Assembly (NCBI RefSeq): GCF_000711795.1
Contig: NZ_JONH01000010.1
Location: 124,001-188,000, forward strand
From: Vibrio pacinii DSM 19139
GTDB taxonomy: Bacteria > Pseudomonadota > Gammaproteobacteria > Enterobacterales > Vibrionaceae
Direction of reading: 5' to 3'
DNA: 64,000 nt
Part shown: positions 20,640 to 30,475 of the stretch, in pieces
Layout of the letters: every line of letters starts with the position of its first letter
How positions within the stretch are numbered: position 1 is the stretch's first letter
Notes under the pieces: model-generated
What the model saw: the letters and a program-made list of their open reading frames with translations, nothing else
Database searches by the model: none
What the model was told of the DNA's origin: nothing
Made by a program: the position numbers and the translations under genes

Positions 20640-20668
20640 TGAACTTTACTAAGGTTTTTTAGTCATAA
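20640..20668 (+). promoter_or_regulatory. Candidate sigma-E promoter of degQ
   Basis: TGAACTT (20640-20646; sigma-E -35 consensus GGAACTT) is followed 16 bases later by TCATAA (20663-20668; compare TCTGA or TCAAA). It is about 80 bases upstream of degQ, and DegP/DegQ-type proteases are classic sigma-E targets. Confidence 0.45.
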
Positions 20669-20748
20669 CTCTTGATAACTGTCCCTTGATTTCGAATGTT
20701 TCGTACAAATATTAGATTCATGGGTTGTTAATAAATTAGGAGTATCCG

Positions 20749-22116
20749 ATGAAAAAACCTTTGCTCGCATTAACAGTTCTTTCACTTAGCTTAAGTTCAA
20801 TCATCACTCCCATTCAGGCAACGGCAGCCCTGCCGTTCGCTGTGAGTGGTGAACAGATGCCAAGCTTGGCACCTATGCTGGAAAGAGTCACTCCCGCCGT
20901 GGTCAGCATTTCTGTAGAAGGCACTCAAGTCTCTAGACAGCATGTTCCCGAACAATTTCGTTTCTTCTTTGGCCCCGACTTTCCAACGGAGCAATTGCAA
21001 GAACGTCCATTTCGGGGATTAGGCTCTGGCGTTATTATTGATGCAGACAAAGGCCATATAGTGACTAACTACCACGTCATTAATGGCGCAGAAAAGATTC
21101 GCGTCAAACTGCATGATGGCCGAGAGTACGATGCCGAACTTGTCGGTGGCGATCAGATGTCTGATGTCGCACTGCTCAAACTTGAAAAAGCCAAAAACCT
21201 GACCGAAGTAAAAATAGCCGACTCGGACAAATTGCGTGTCGGTGATTTTGCTGTCGCGATTGGTAACCCATTTGGCCTCGGCCAGACAGTGACTTCAGGG
21301 ATTATTTCAGCGTTAGGGCGAAGTGGCCTCAACATTGAAAATTTTGAGAACTTTATCCAGACCGATGCGGCAATCAACAGCGGTAACTCTGGTGGTGCAC
21401 TGGTTAACCTGAACGGCGAATTGGTGGGTATTAACACTGCGATTTTGGGGCCAAATGGCGGCAACGTCGGCATTGGTTTTGCGATTCCATCTAATATGAT
21501 GAATAACCTCACAGCCCAAATCCTTGAGTTTGGTGAAGTGAAACGCGGAATGCTCGGTGTTCAAGGTGGCGAGATAACTTCTGAACTGGCTGACGCGTTA
21601 GGTTATGAATCAAGTAAAGGTGCTTTTGTTAGTCAAGTGGTGCCAGACAGCGCTGCCGATAACGCAGGGCTTGAAGCGGGTGACGTGATTGTGTCGATTA
21701 ACGGCAAGTCAATAAACTCATTTAGCGAACTGCGAGCAAAAGTCGCCACATTGGGCGCAGGCAAATCAATCACGCTAGGTGTGGTTCGTGATGGTAAACA
21801 GAAGTCATTTGACGTTGTGCTCGGTGAGCAAACCAATGTCAAAACCACAGCTGACAAACTGCATGAAGGGTTATCTGGGGCTGAGTTGACCAACACCAAC
21901 GCCAGTGACTCAGTTCAAGGGGTCAAAGTCAGCGCGATCGAGCCAGGTTCAAAAGCAGAAGCTTACCAGTTGCAAAAAGGCGACATCATTATCGGTGTCA
22001 ATCGGCAGCGAATTAAGAACCTAGCTGATTTCAGACAAGCGCTTGAAAAACAGCCTGGTGTACTCGCGTTGAATATTCAACGTGGCGATCGCAGTATTTA
22101 CTTAGTCATTCGTTAA
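20749..22116 (+). CDS. degQ: Periplasmic serine endoprotease DegQ/DegP (HtrA family)
   Basis: Periplasmic protease and chaperone that removes misfolded envelope proteins. It has a signal peptide to about residue 26 (PIQATA-ALPF), a trypsin-like domain with catalytic H109 (TNYHVI), D139 (SDVALL) and S214 (GNSGGAL), then two PDZ domains (about 255-345 and 365-450). Length 455 fits DegQ better than DegP, which has a longer Q-linker, but vibrios often have a single member doing both jobs. RBS AGGAG. Followed by its own terminator, then degS. Confidence 0.94.
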   Translation: MKKPLLALTVLSLSLSSIITPIQATAALPFAVSGEQMPSLAPMLERVTPAVVSISVEGTQVSRQHVPEQFRFFFGPDFPTEQLQERPFRGLGSGVIIDADKGHIVTNYHVINGAEKIRVKLHDGREYDAELVGGDQMSDVALLKLEKAKNLTEVKIADSDKLRVGDFAVAIGNPFGLGQTVTSGIISALGRSGLNIENFENFIQTDAAINSGNSGGALVNLNGELVGINTAILGPNGGNVGIGFAIPSNMMNNLTAQILEFGEVKRGMLGVQGGEITSELADALGYESSKGAFVSQVVPDSAADNAGLEAGDVIVSINGKSINSFSELRAKVATLGAGKSITLGVVRDGKQKSFDVVLGEQTNVKTTADKLHEGLSGAELTNTNASDSVQGVKVSAIEPGSKAEAYQLQKGDIIIGVNRQRIKNLADFRQALEKQPGVLALNIQRGDRSIYLVIR

Positions 22117-22147
22117 ACTGACACGGGTAAAAACGCGACATCGCTTG

Positions 22148-22188
22148 TAAAGGACAGCCACTCTATCGTCGCTGTCCTTTTCTTCTTC
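22148..22188 (+). terminator. Terminator after degQ
   Basis: AAAGGACAGC, a 12-base loop, GCTGTCCTTT, then a T/C-rich run TTCTTCTTC. It separates degQ from degS, so degS probably has its own promoter in 22189-22244. Confidence 0.75.
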
Positions 22189-22244
22189 TCTCATCTAGTG
22201 CTATTCTTGCCCAACTTATTTACTATTACGATTGATGAGGAAGT

Positions 22245-23309
22245 ATGCTGCAATTCATGTTGCGCTCTGTTGGCTTGGGTTTAGCCACGGCAGTCCTGCT
22301 TTTAGTCACCATGCCCTCCCTTCGCTCCACCGTGCTCCCTCCCAGCATCGAACCAAGTACTGACATGAGTCCGCAAGCGCAAATATCTTTTAATACCGCA
22401 GTACGTAAAGCAGCGCCTGCCGTCGTTAATATTTATAGCCGCAAGTACACTGAGGATGATCGCTCCAAGCTATTAACGCAAGGACTCGGCTCTGGCGTTA
22501 TCGTGAGTGAAAAAGGTTACATCATTACCAACTATCACGTTGTGGCTCAAGCCGATCAGATTATTGTTGCGCTGCAAGATGGCCGTGTCGCCGCCGCTCA
22601 GTTGGTCGGTAAAGATCGTCGCACCGATATTGCCATCTTAAGCGTCGAAGGGGACAACTTACCCGTGATTCCTCTTAATCCACAATATAATCCCAAAGTC
22701 GGCGATGTGGTTTTGGCGATTGGTAACCCGTACAACTTAGGTCAAACCACCACCTTCGGCATTATTTCTGCCACCGGGCGCTCTTCAATTAGCGCCGACG
22801 GCCACCAAGCATTTATTCAAACCGATGCTGCGATTAATGAAGGTAATTCTGGCGGCGCTTTGGTCAATACCCGTGGTGAATTAGTCGGTATCAATACCGC
22901 TTCATTCCAACAAGCTACTGAGCTTGAAACTTATGGCATCTCATTTGCGATTCCCTACTCGCTAGCCAATAAAATCATGCAAAAAATCATTGCTGATGGG
23001 CGAGTTATCCGTGGCTATATTGGCATTGATGGCCAAGACATCAACTCAGTGACTTCCCGCTTGCTCGGTAACGAACACCTAGGCGGCATTGTGGTACTCG
23101 GTATTGATCCAAATGGTCCCGCAGCCGAAGCTGGCTTTGAAGCGCAAGATATTATTTTGAAGATAGATGGGCAGAAAATTAATGGCCGCCAAAGTGTCAT
23201 GGATCTGGTCACAGAACTTAGACCAGGTACCAGCGTTGATGTCCTCGTCTTACGCAAAGGCGAAGAGAAAACACTCAACGTAACCATACAAGAAGACACG
23301 CGCGAATAA
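22245..23309 (+). CDS. degS: Outer-membrane-stress sensor protease DegS
   Basis: Membrane-anchored HtrA protease that cleaves RseA when unfolded porin C-termini bind its PDZ domain, starting the sigma-E response. The 354 residues have one N-terminal membrane segment (about 7-25), a protease domain with H98 (TNYHVV), D128 (RTDIAIL) and S202 (GNSGGAL), and one PDZ domain (about 250-345). The single PDZ and uncleaved anchor distinguish it from degQ. Ends at a terminator shared with parC. Confidence 0.95.
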   Translation: MLQFMLRSVGLGLATAVLLLVTMPSLRSTVLPPSIEPSTDMSPQAQISFNTAVRKAAPAVVNIYSRKYTEDDRSKLLTQGLGSGVIVSEKGYIITNYHVVAQADQIIVALQDGRVAAAQLVGKDRRTDIAILSVEGDNLPVIPLNPQYNPKVGDVVLAIGNPYNLGQTTTFGIISATGRSSISADGHQAFIQTDAAINEGNSGGALVNTRGELVGINTASFQQATELETYGISFAIPYSLANKIMQKIIADGRVIRGYIGIDGQDINSVTSRLLGNEHLGGIVVLGIDPNGPAAEAGFEAQDIILKIDGQKINGRQSVMDLVTELRPGTSVDVLVLRKGEEKTLNVTIQEDTRE

Positions 23310-23326
23310 CCACTTCGCTCAAAAAT

Positions 23327-23356
23327 AAAAAACCCATGCCGTGGCATGGGTTTTTG
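23327..23356. terminator. Bidirectional terminator between degS and parC
   Basis: AAAAACCCATGCC-GT-GGCATGGGTTTTT is an A-flanked, T-flanked near-perfect palindrome between two convergent genes. Confidence 0.88.
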
Positions 23357-23361
23357 TTTAT

Positions 23362-25635
23362 TTACTCTTGGTTATCAGGCTCAGTATGCGTCGACTCAAC
23401 TTCAATCCGAGTCACTCGCTGCAGACCACGCGGTAACAAACTACCACGTCGACCTCGCTCGCCACGGAAGTTGTCAAGATCGGCCACTTTAAGACCTAAC
23501 TTACGTTTTCCTGCATACAGAGTGATAGCGCTGCCTTGTGGCAAGGCGATAAGGTGTGAAACATACTCTTCTCGCTCTTTCGCTTTGGCCGCTGGAATAT
23601 TGATGATCTTATTGCCTTTACCTTTACCTAGTTGTGGTAAATCTTTGATCGGGAAGAGCAACATACGACCTTGGTTAGTAATTGCTAAAATCTCATCATG
23701 ATCGAGATCACCAACACATTTTGGCGTCAATACTTGTGAGTTAAGTGGCAAGGTCACCAAGGCTTTACCGCTGCGATTTTTCGACAATAAGTCGCTACCT
23801 TTACACACAAATCCGTAACCAGCATCGGATCCAACTAACCATAGCTGTTCTTCCTCACCCATCACGACATGACGGATATTGGTACCGGCATTGATATTCA
23901 GTCGTCCGGTAATCGGCTCGCCCTGACTACGTGCAGAAGGTAATGAGTGGGACTCTAACGAATAGCTACGTCCATCACTGCCAATGAATACTGCTTGTTG
24001 ACTGCTCTTTCCTCGCGCTGCTGCAAGGAAATTATCACCCGATTTATAGTTGAGGCCTTCAGCATCGACATCATGACCTTTCGCATGACGAATCCAGCCT
24101 TTTTCAGATAATACGACTGTGATCGGTTCACTTGGCACCAAGTCGCGCTCGGTCAGCGCTTTTGCTTCCGCACGCTCAACGATCGGTGAACGGCGGTCAT
24201 CACCATACTTTTCAGCGTCCGCTTTAATCTCTTTCTTAATCAATGTATTCAGACGGCGCTCAGAGCCCAGTAACTGTTCTAGTTTCTCACGCTCTTTTTC
24301 AAGCTCTGCTTGCTCACCACGAATCTTCATTTCTTCAAGCTTGGCAAGATTACGAAGCTTGGTGTCTAGCACCGCGTCTGCTTGAATGTCAGTAATACCA
24401 AAGCGCGCCATTAGCACGGCTTTAGGATCATCTTCGGTACGGATGATCTCAATCACCTCATCAAGGTTGAGGTAAGCCACCAGCAAACCTTCCAAGATGT
24501 GTAAGCGAGCCATGACTTTATCAAGACGATATTGCAAGCGGCGACGTACGGTCGAACGACGAAACTCAATCCACTCCGCAAGAATCTGTACTAGCCCTTT
24601 CACTTGCGGACGATTGTCGAGACCAATCATGTTCAAGTTTACCCGGAAGTTCTTCTCTAAATCCGTTGAGGCAAACAGGTGGTTCATCAACTGATCACAG
24701 TCGATTCGATTTGAACGAGGCACTACCACAATGCGGGTTGGGTTTTCGTGATCAGACTCGTCACGTAAATCATCAACCATTGGCAGCTTTTTAGCGCGCA
24801 TTTGATTGGCGATCTGCTCAAGAAGCTTAGCGCCAGACACTTGATGTGGCAGTGCCGAGATAACAATGTCACTGCCTTCTTTATGCCACACCGCACGCAT
24901 TTTGATGCTGCCACGACCAGTACGATAAATTTTCTCGAGTTCCGCTTTAGGTGAAATAATTTCAGCTTCAGTCGGGTAATCAGGGCCTTGAATGTGAGTC
25001 ATCACATCGGCCAATTCTGCGTTAGGGTTGTCAATCAGATGAATCGTGGCATCCGCGACTTCACGCACATTATGTGGTGGAATGTCTGTCGCCATACCAA
25101 CAGCAATGCCTGTCACACCGTTAAGCAATATATGCGGCAGTCGCGCTGGCAGCATTTGTGGCTCTTTCATTGTGCCATCAAAGTTTGGCTGCCACTCAAC
25201 CGTACCTTGGCCAAGTTCACCCAGCAAAACCTCTGCGAATTTAGACAATTTCGCTTCGGTATAACGCATCGCTGCGAACGATTTAGGGTCATCTGGTGCA
25301 CCCCAGTTCCCTTGACCATCGACCAAAGGATAACGGTACGAGAACGGCTGAGCCATCAGCACCATCGCTTCATAACAAGCCGAGTCGCCGTGCGGATGAT
25401 ATTTACCGAGCACATCACCAACGGTACGTGCCGATTTTTTATACTTCGCCGATGCTGAAAGACCCAGCTCCGACATTGCGTAGATTATGCGTCGCTGAAC
25501 CGGTTTAAGGCCATCGCCAATGTATGGCAATGCTCGGTCCATGATGACGTACATTGAGTAGTTGAGATAAGCGTCTTCAGTGAACTTGCGCATTGGCAAC
25601 TGTTCAACGCCATCATAAGTAATTTCTGTCGACAT
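23362..25635 (-). CDS. parC: DNA topoisomerase IV subunit A
   Basis: Subunit that breaks and rejoins DNA in topoisomerase IV, the decatenase of replicated chromosomes. The catalytic tyrosine is Y125 ([10 protein letters not shown]). The quinolone-determining region [10 protein letters not shown] has S85 and E89, aligned with E. coli S80 and E84, so it carries the susceptible residues. The C-terminal domain is a beta-pinwheel (from about 500). It is 757 residues and lies 3 bases after parE; in E. coli the two genes are apart. Confidence 0.97.
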   Translation of the reverse strand: MSTEITYDGVEQLPMRKFTEDAYLNYSMYVIMDRALPYIGDGLKPVQRRIIYAMSELGLSASAKYKKSARTVGDVLGKYHPHGDSACYEAMVLMAQPFSYRYPLVDGQGNWGAPDDPKSFAAMRYTEAKLSKFAEVLLGELGQGTVEWQPNFDGTMKEPQMLPARLPHILLNGVTGIAVGMATDIPPHNVREVADATIHLIDNPNAELADVMTHIQGPDYPTEAEIISPKAELEKIYRTGRGSIKMRAVWHKEGSDIVISALPHQVSGAKLLEQIANQMRAKKLPMVDDLRDESDHENPTRIVVVPRSNRIDCDQLMNHLFASTDLEKNFRVNLNMIGLDNRPQVKGLVQILAEWIEFRRSTVRRRLQYRLDKVMARLHILEGLLVAYLNLDEVIEIIRTEDDPKAVLMARFGITDIQADAVLDTKLRNLAKLEEMKIRGEQAELEKEREKLEQLLGSERRLNTLIKKEIKADAEKYGDDRRSPIVERAEAKALTERDLVPSEPITVVLSEKGWIRHAKGHDVDAEGLNYKSGDNFLAAARGKSSQQAVFIGSDGRSYSLESHSLPSARSQGEPITGRLNINAGTNIRHVVMGEEEQLWLVGSDAGYGFVCKGSDLLSKNRSGKALVTLPLNSQVLTPKCVGDLDHDEILAITNQGRMLLFPIKDLPQLGKGKGNKIINIPAAKAKEREEYVSHLIALPQGSAITLYAGKRKLGLKVADLDNFRGERGRRGSLLPRGLQRVTRIEVESTHTEPDNQE

Positions 25636-25638
25636 TCG

Positions 25639-27519
25639 TTAAACCTCTGCCATATCGCCGTAATTTTGTAGCCAAGCCCGACGGTCATCTGCACGTTTTT
25701 TGCCTAACAACATATCCATCATCTCGATGGTCGCATCACTATCATCGATAGTGAGCTGAACCAGACGACGCGTATTGGGATCCATCGTAGTTTCACGCAG
25801 TTGCAGTGGGTTCATTTCACCCAGACCTTTGAATCGCTGCACATTAATTTTGGCTTTCTTCTTCGACAAACGCTCTAAAACGCCCTCTTTTTCGTCGTCA
25901 TCAAGGGCATAAAATACTTCTTTACCACAATCGATACGATACAGTGGCGGCATCGCGACATAGATGTGTCCAGCTTCGACCAATGCACGGAAATGACGGG
26001 TAAACAGCGCACACAATAAGGTGGCGATGTGCAATCCATCCGAGTCCGCATCGGCAAGAATACAGATTTTACCGTAACGTAAACCACCAAGATCATCGTT
26101 GTCAGGGTCAATACCAAGTGCGACGGATATGTCATGCACTTCTTGCGAAGCCAGTACTTGATCCGATGACACTTCCCAAGTATTAAGAATCTTACCGCGC
26201 AGCGGCATTACCGCTTGAAATTCACGATCACGTGCTTGCTTAGCACTACCGCCTGCTGAGTCCCCTTCGACAAAGAAGATTTCAGTACGGCTTAGATCTT
26301 GTTGTGAACAGTCGGTGAGCTTACCTGGCAGTGCTGGGCCTGAGGCCACTTTCTTACGCACCACCTTCTTACTCGCCCGCATACGGCGGTGTGCATTAGC
26401 AATACACACTTCTGCCAGCAATTCAGCCAGTTGCGGTTTCTCATTAAGCCACAGGCTAAACGAGTCCTTAACCACACCAGACACAAACGCCGCAGTTTGA
26501 CGAGAAGACAAACGCTCTTTGGTTTGACCCGCAAACTGAGGATCTTGCATTTTCACGGACAAGACATACGAGCAGCGATCAAAAACATCATCGCCGGTCA
26601 GCTTCACGCCACGAGGAAGTAGATTACGGAACTCACAGAATTCACGCATCGCATCAAGCAGGCCTTGGCGTAAACCGTTAACGTGAGTGCCCCCTTGCGC
26701 GGTAGGGATCAAGTTAACGTAGCTCTCGGTGATCATATCACCGCCTTCTGGTTGCCAAATTATCGCCCAGTTCGCCGCTTCAGTTTCTGCGGTAAACTCA
26801 CCGGTATAAGGCTCCTCAGGTAACACCGTATACCCTTTCACGCCTTCAGCTAGGTAATCTTTGAGGCCATCTTCGTAAAGCCATTGGTACTCTTTACCAT
26901 TGACTCGGTCGCTAAAGGTAATCTCGAGCCCTGGGCAAAGAACGGCTTTGGCTCGCAAGTTATTGACTAAGCGCGTTACTGAGAAGTTACCTGAATCAAA
27001 ATATTTGGTCTCTGGCCAGAAATGAACACTGGTCCCCTTATTGCGGCGGCCACAAGTACCGGTCACCGTTAAATCAGAGACTTTATCACCATGTTCAAAC
27101 GCGATTTCATACACTTGACCATCGCGGCGCACGGTGACTTCAACTCGCTTGGACAGCGCGTTTACCACCGAGATACCAACGCCGTGTAAACCACCGGAGA
27201 ATTGATAGCTTTTATTTGAGAACTTACCACCTGCATGCAATTTACATAAGATGAGTTCGACCCCAGACACTTTCTCTTCTGGGTGAATATCAACAGGCAT
27301 GCCACGACCATCGTCGGTCACTTCGAGTGATTGGTCGGCATGCAAAATCACTTGAACTTTTGAAGCGTGTCCAGCGAGTGCTTCATCGACACTGTTATCG
27401 ATGACTTCCTGACCTAAGTGGTTAGGGCGTGCTGTATCCGTATACATCCCTGGTCGGCGACGTACTGGCTCCAAACCATTAAGAACCTCAATGGCTCCTG
27501 CATTATATTGTTCAGTCAT
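25639..27519 (-). CDS. parE: DNA topoisomerase IV subunit B
   Basis: ATPase subunit of topoisomerase IV. GHKL ATP-binding motifs are VIDNSVDEALAGH, DDGRGMPVDIH and GGLHGVGISVVNAL; the Toprim domain shows VEGDSAGGSAKQ and ILADADSDGLHI. The start is the ATG at 27519 (MTEQYNAGAIEVL), giving 626 residues; the frame runs 23 codons further upstream but that part is hydrophobic and unlike ParE. About 225 bases upstream of this start are gene-free and should hold its promoter. Confidence 0.97.
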   Translation of the reverse strand: MTEQYNAGAIEVLNGLEPVRRRPGMYTDTARPNHLGQEVIDNSVDEALAGHASKVQVILHADQSLEVTDDGRGMPVDIHPEEKVSGVELILCKLHAGGKFSNKSYQFSGGLHGVGISVVNALSKRVEVTVRRDGQVYEIAFEHGDKVSDLTVTGTCGRRNKGTSVHFWPETKYFDSGNFSVTRLVNNLRAKAVLCPGLEITFSDRVNGKEYQWLYEDGLKDYLAEGVKGYTVLPEEPYTGEFTAETEAANWAIIWQPEGGDMITESYVNLIPTAQGGTHVNGLRQGLLDAMREFCEFRNLLPRGVKLTGDDVFDRCSYVLSVKMQDPQFAGQTKERLSSRQTAAFVSGVVKDSFSLWLNEKPQLAELLAEVCIANAHRRMRASKKVVRKKVASGPALPGKLTDCSQQDLSRTEIFFVEGDSAGGSAKQARDREFQAVMPLRGKILNTWEVSSDQVLASQEVHDISVALGIDPDNDDLGGLRYGKICILADADSDGLHIATLLCALFTRHFRALVEAGHIYVAMPPLYRIDCGKEVFYALDDDEKEGVLERLSKKKAKINVQRFKGLGEMNPLQLRETTMDPNTRRLVQLTIDDSDATIEMMDMLLGKKRADDRRAWLQNYGDMAEV

Positions 27520-27745
27520 AATACGGAATATCGTTATAGAGAAAAAAAAGATAAACTTGGTGGGCGATTCATCGGGCATTTGCGCCAAACGACAAGACGA
27601 TTGTGCTTGAGCATTGCTGTTAACGAATAACCAATCGCACTAAATCCACACAAGTACTGGTGAGACATAGTCTGGAACAGACCCAATTATGTCAAGAGAG
27701 AGATCGAAGTAACAAGTAAATTTATGACTCTTCCCTCAATGAGCA

Positions 27746-28327
27746 TCAAAGCTCGAGGAATTCAATGATTGACTCAGGGTAACGTTCAAAGCCAACAAAA
27801 CTGTGGTTACCGCCTTGCTCGACGGTTTGTTGCGAGCCTGACAAGTGATCAACGGCTTGACGATAGTCTAAAACTTCATCGTCTGTTTGCTGTAATAGCC
27901 AAAAATCGTTCGGCCGTTCAATTACTGGGGTATCGAGCGCTTTGAGCTCTTCGATATGTTTATTTTCAAGGGTATAGCGTTCGTGAGTGTACGGGTTTTC
28001 TTGCTCACCAAGAAAGTCGGCCAATAATTCATAAGGCTTGATCGCTGGATTGACCAACACTGCTTTAAAACCAAACTGAGCATTAAGCCACATCGACATA
28101 TAGCCCCCCAAAGAGCTACCGACTAAACCGATACGGTAGTCCTGCTGATGTTGATTGACAATATCCAGTAAGTGCTGCGCCGCTTGCTGAGGAAAACAAG
28201 GTAACTGAGGAATCACTACTTTTATCTCGGGACGATGTTGATGACAATAGTCGCGCATTAGGTTGGCTTTAAGCGATAGCGGAGAGCTGTTAAACCCATG
28301 AATATAAAGCAGTAGTGATGGTTTCAT
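27746..28327 (-). CDS. yqiA: Esterase YqiA (alpha/beta hydrolase)
   Basis: Small cytoplasmic alpha/beta-hydrolase with esterase activity in E. coli. Motifs: LYIHGFNSSPLS (oxyanion side), the nucleophile elbow GSSLGGYMS, and a C-terminal GGNHSFVGF with the catalytic His. The 193 residues are normal. It sits between cpdA (26-base gap) and parE, as in E. coli. The physiological substrate is unknown. Confidence 0.93.
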   Translation of the reverse strand: MKPSLLLYIHGFNSSPLSLKANLMRDYCHQHRPEIKVVIPQLPCFPQQAAQHLLDIVNQHQQDYRIGLVGSSLGGYMSMWLNAQFGFKAVLVNPAIKPYELLADFLGEQENPYTHERYTLENKHIEELKALDTPVIERPNDFWLLQQTDDEVLDYRQAVDHLSGSQQTVEQGGNHSFVGFERYPESIIEFLEL

Positions 28328-28353
28328 TTGAATATCCTTAAAATCTGCCGCTA

Positions 28354-29175
28354 TTAATAACCTGCAGAAGTGAAATCAGGTTGGAAGCTCCCTGGCGCAA
28401 GACGTTTTACTTGAGTACTCAAGTTCCCATCGCAGTAAAGCTCAAGCTCACGCCAACCTGGAGACAGCGTATCCAACGCAAAATCATCGCTATTGGGTTT
28501 AAATTGAATACAAGTTGACGGTGTCGCCATAACACGTACACCTTGATGAACGACATTCATATCTTGATGAACATGTCCACACATAACCGCTTTAACATTG
28601 TTGTATTTTTCAACTACTTGCCAGAAATTCTCGGCATCTTTCAGCGTATGCTGATCCAACCAGCGACTACCAACTAATAATGGATGATGATGCAGTAGCA
28701 CTAAAGTATGACGCTGTGGGTATTGTGCCAATTTGTCTTCAAGCAACTGCAACTGTTGATCACTTAACCGACCATGGGGAACACCGACGACCTGAGAGTC
28801 CAACATGATCATTTGCCAATGCTCACCGAGCAGCACATGCTCGATCTGCTCAATTTGGCAAGAAGGCAATACCGATTGCATGCTCGGTTTAAAGTCGTGG
28901 TTACCTGGCAACCAAAAACAGGTTTTATTTAATGGGGCAATCCCCTCAGCAAAACGTTGATACGAACCCGCACTGTGATCTTGCGAAATATCCCCGGTTG
29001 ATAGGATTGCATCAAATGAAAACTCTTGCGCAGCAACGGCCGCGACGACAGCATTAAAACTGTCGAGGGTTTTAACGCTCAGCAAAGTGCCGTCCGCTGG
29101 CTCAAACAAGTGAGTGTCAGTAATCTGGACTAGCTTAATCGTACTGCTATCTGATGAACTTGACGTTACTTTCAA
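28354..29175 (-). CDS. cpdA: 3',5'-cyclic-AMP phosphodiesterase CpdA
   Basis: Metallophosphoesterase that hydrolyses cAMP to AMP and so tunes CRP activity. Metal-ligand motifs in order: QITDTHLF, STGDISQDHS, LPGNHDFK, LLHHHP and CGHVHQD. The start is a TTG (29175) with AGG upstream; the only nearby ATG is out of frame and followed by a stop. Product 273 residues. A TTG start may lower expression. Lies 9 bases after yqiB. Confidence 0.94.
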   Translation of the reverse strand: MKVTSSSSDSSTIKLVQITDTHLFEPADGTLLSVKTLDSFNAVVAAVAAQEFSFDAILSTGDISQDHSAGSYQRFAEGIAPLNKTCFWLPGNHDFKPSMQSVLPSCQIEQIEHVLLGEHWQMIMLDSQVVGVPHGRLSDQQLQLLEDKLAQYPQRHTLVLLHHHPLLVGSRWLDQHTLKDAENFWQVVEKYNNVKAVMCGHVHQDMNVVHQGVRVMATPSTCIQFKPNSDDFALDTLSPGWRELELYCDGNLSTQVKRLAPGSFQPDFTSAGY

Positions 29176-29184
29176 AACATAAAC

Positions 29185-29625
29185 CTAAATATTCAATGGA
29201 GTGCGACTGATACCCTGTCGCAAACAAAACGAAAGCCAATCACCTAAAAATCGATTCAGCTGTACTTTCTCATCTTGCTGCAGCATTTTGTCGTTAGGAT
29301 ATTCATAGCGAGCATTAACACGTTGCAGGTGCTCACAACGACTCACTTCAGCCACTCGAGCGTCGTGATAGAGCCTGACAGACATTGTTGGCAATGGAAA
29401 TACTGGAACGTCATCACTTTGACAGATATCAACCAAAGTTGTGTACTTTGTGACTTCTACCACTTGTATTTGATAGGTCATGGACGCGGCTTGGTAGCAA
29501 CGCACATCATCCACGCTTGGTTGATTTGGCAACAAAGCGTTCAGTTTGGCGTAATTGGTCTCGTATGTACGCATCAGGTCTGAAAGATCAACATGATACG
29601 GTTTTTTTTCTGCTACTTGTGCCAT
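29185..29625 (-). CDS. yqiB: DUF1249 family protein YqiB
   Basis: Conserved protein of unknown function found between nudF and cpdA in enterics and vibrios. The product is 146 residues from the ATG at 29625 (MAQVAEKKPYHVDLSDLMRTYE), the start that matches the conserved N-terminus. The frame is open 12 codons further, inside nudF. It overlaps the nudF end by 13 bases. No signal peptide or membrane segment; several Asp/Tyr-rich conserved patches. Confidence 0.9.
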   Translation of the reverse strand: MAQVAEKKPYHVDLSDLMRTYETNYAKLNALLPNQPSVDDVRCYQAASMTYQIQVVEVTKYTTLVDICQSDDVPVFPLPTMSVRLYHDARVAEVSRCEHLQRVNARYEYPNDKMLQQDEKVQLNRFLGDWLSFCLRQGISRTPLNI

Positions 29626-30242
29626 TGTGTTTTCAACCGTTGGTGGTTTAGCTCTAACCATTGCAGCGCAATGATCGAGGCGCCGTTTTCAAACTTTCCT
29701 TCCACTACCCATTGGTAAGCTTGTTGTCGTGATACCACATGTACACGGATATCCTCACCTTCATAGTCTAAACCATGAACGCCATGCGCTGTCGTTGCAT
29801 CTACCTGACCAACGTACACATCCAACAATTCAGAGCAGCCACCCGCAGAGGGATAATAAGAGGTAACTTTTTCAATCACACCAATATCGATGCCTGCCTC
29901 TTCAACCGCTTCGCGACGAACCACCTCTTGTGCACTCTCTTGGCGGTCAATCATGCCAGCTACGATTTCAAGCTGCCAAGGGCGCGAATGTTCAAGCGCA
30001 CCAACACGAATTTGTTCGATAATCACCACTTGGTCAGTCACCGGGTCATAGGGTAACAAAGCGGCAGCGTGGCCACGCTCAAACATCTCGCGCTCTATCA
30101 CCTCACTCCAGCCACCAGCAAACAACTTATGCTTGAAGCGATACTTCACCATAGAGAAAAAACCTTGAAAGAGTATTTCTTTTGAGATTATTTTGACATC
30201 TTGTGCAGTAAATGAGTGTTGTTGATCGTCAGACTGTTGCAT
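29613..30242 (-). CDS. nudF: ADP-ribose pyrophosphatase NudF
   Basis: Nudix hydrolase that splits ADP-ribose to AMP and ribose 5-phosphate. The Nudix box is complete: G-x5-E-x7-REAVEEAGI (begins GMIDRQESAQE). I chose the ATG at 30242, with GAGG six bases upstream, giving 209 residues; the GTG four codons earlier would place the RBS inside the gene. First of the nudF-yqiB-cpdA-yqiA-parE group and divergent from tolC, the same order as E. coli. Confidence 0.95.
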   Translation of the reverse strand: MQQSDDQQHSFTAQDVKIISKEILFQGFFSMVKYRFKHKLFAGGWSEVIEREMFERGHAAALLPYDPVTDQVVIIEQIRVGALEHSRPWQLEIVAGMIDRQESAQEVVRREAVEEAGIDIGVIEKVTSYYPSAGGCSELLDVYVGQVDATTAHGVHGLDYEGEDIRVHVVSRQQAYQWVVEGKFENGASIIALQWLELNHQRLKTQWHK

Positions 30243-30475
30243 TTGGCACCTCACTGAGTGAATCTTATAGTTTACTCAGACAGATGCTTAACTTCCAAGG
30301 ATATGGCTCAACTTTTTATATAATTTTTATAAAATATTTTAAATTGATGAATTGAGCATACTGTTCAAGTGGATAGTTAAGTGTAAAACTTTGCAATTTT
30401 TTTGAACGAATGACTACCATTTAAGTTAAACTCTTGAAGATTAAAATTTTTCATAATTTGCTAGGAATAAGATCT

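Noticed and set aside
24988..25458. 156-codon plus-strand frame inside parC
   Set aside because: Antisense to conserved ParC coding sequence; composition rich in His, Arg and Cys is typical of shadow frames.
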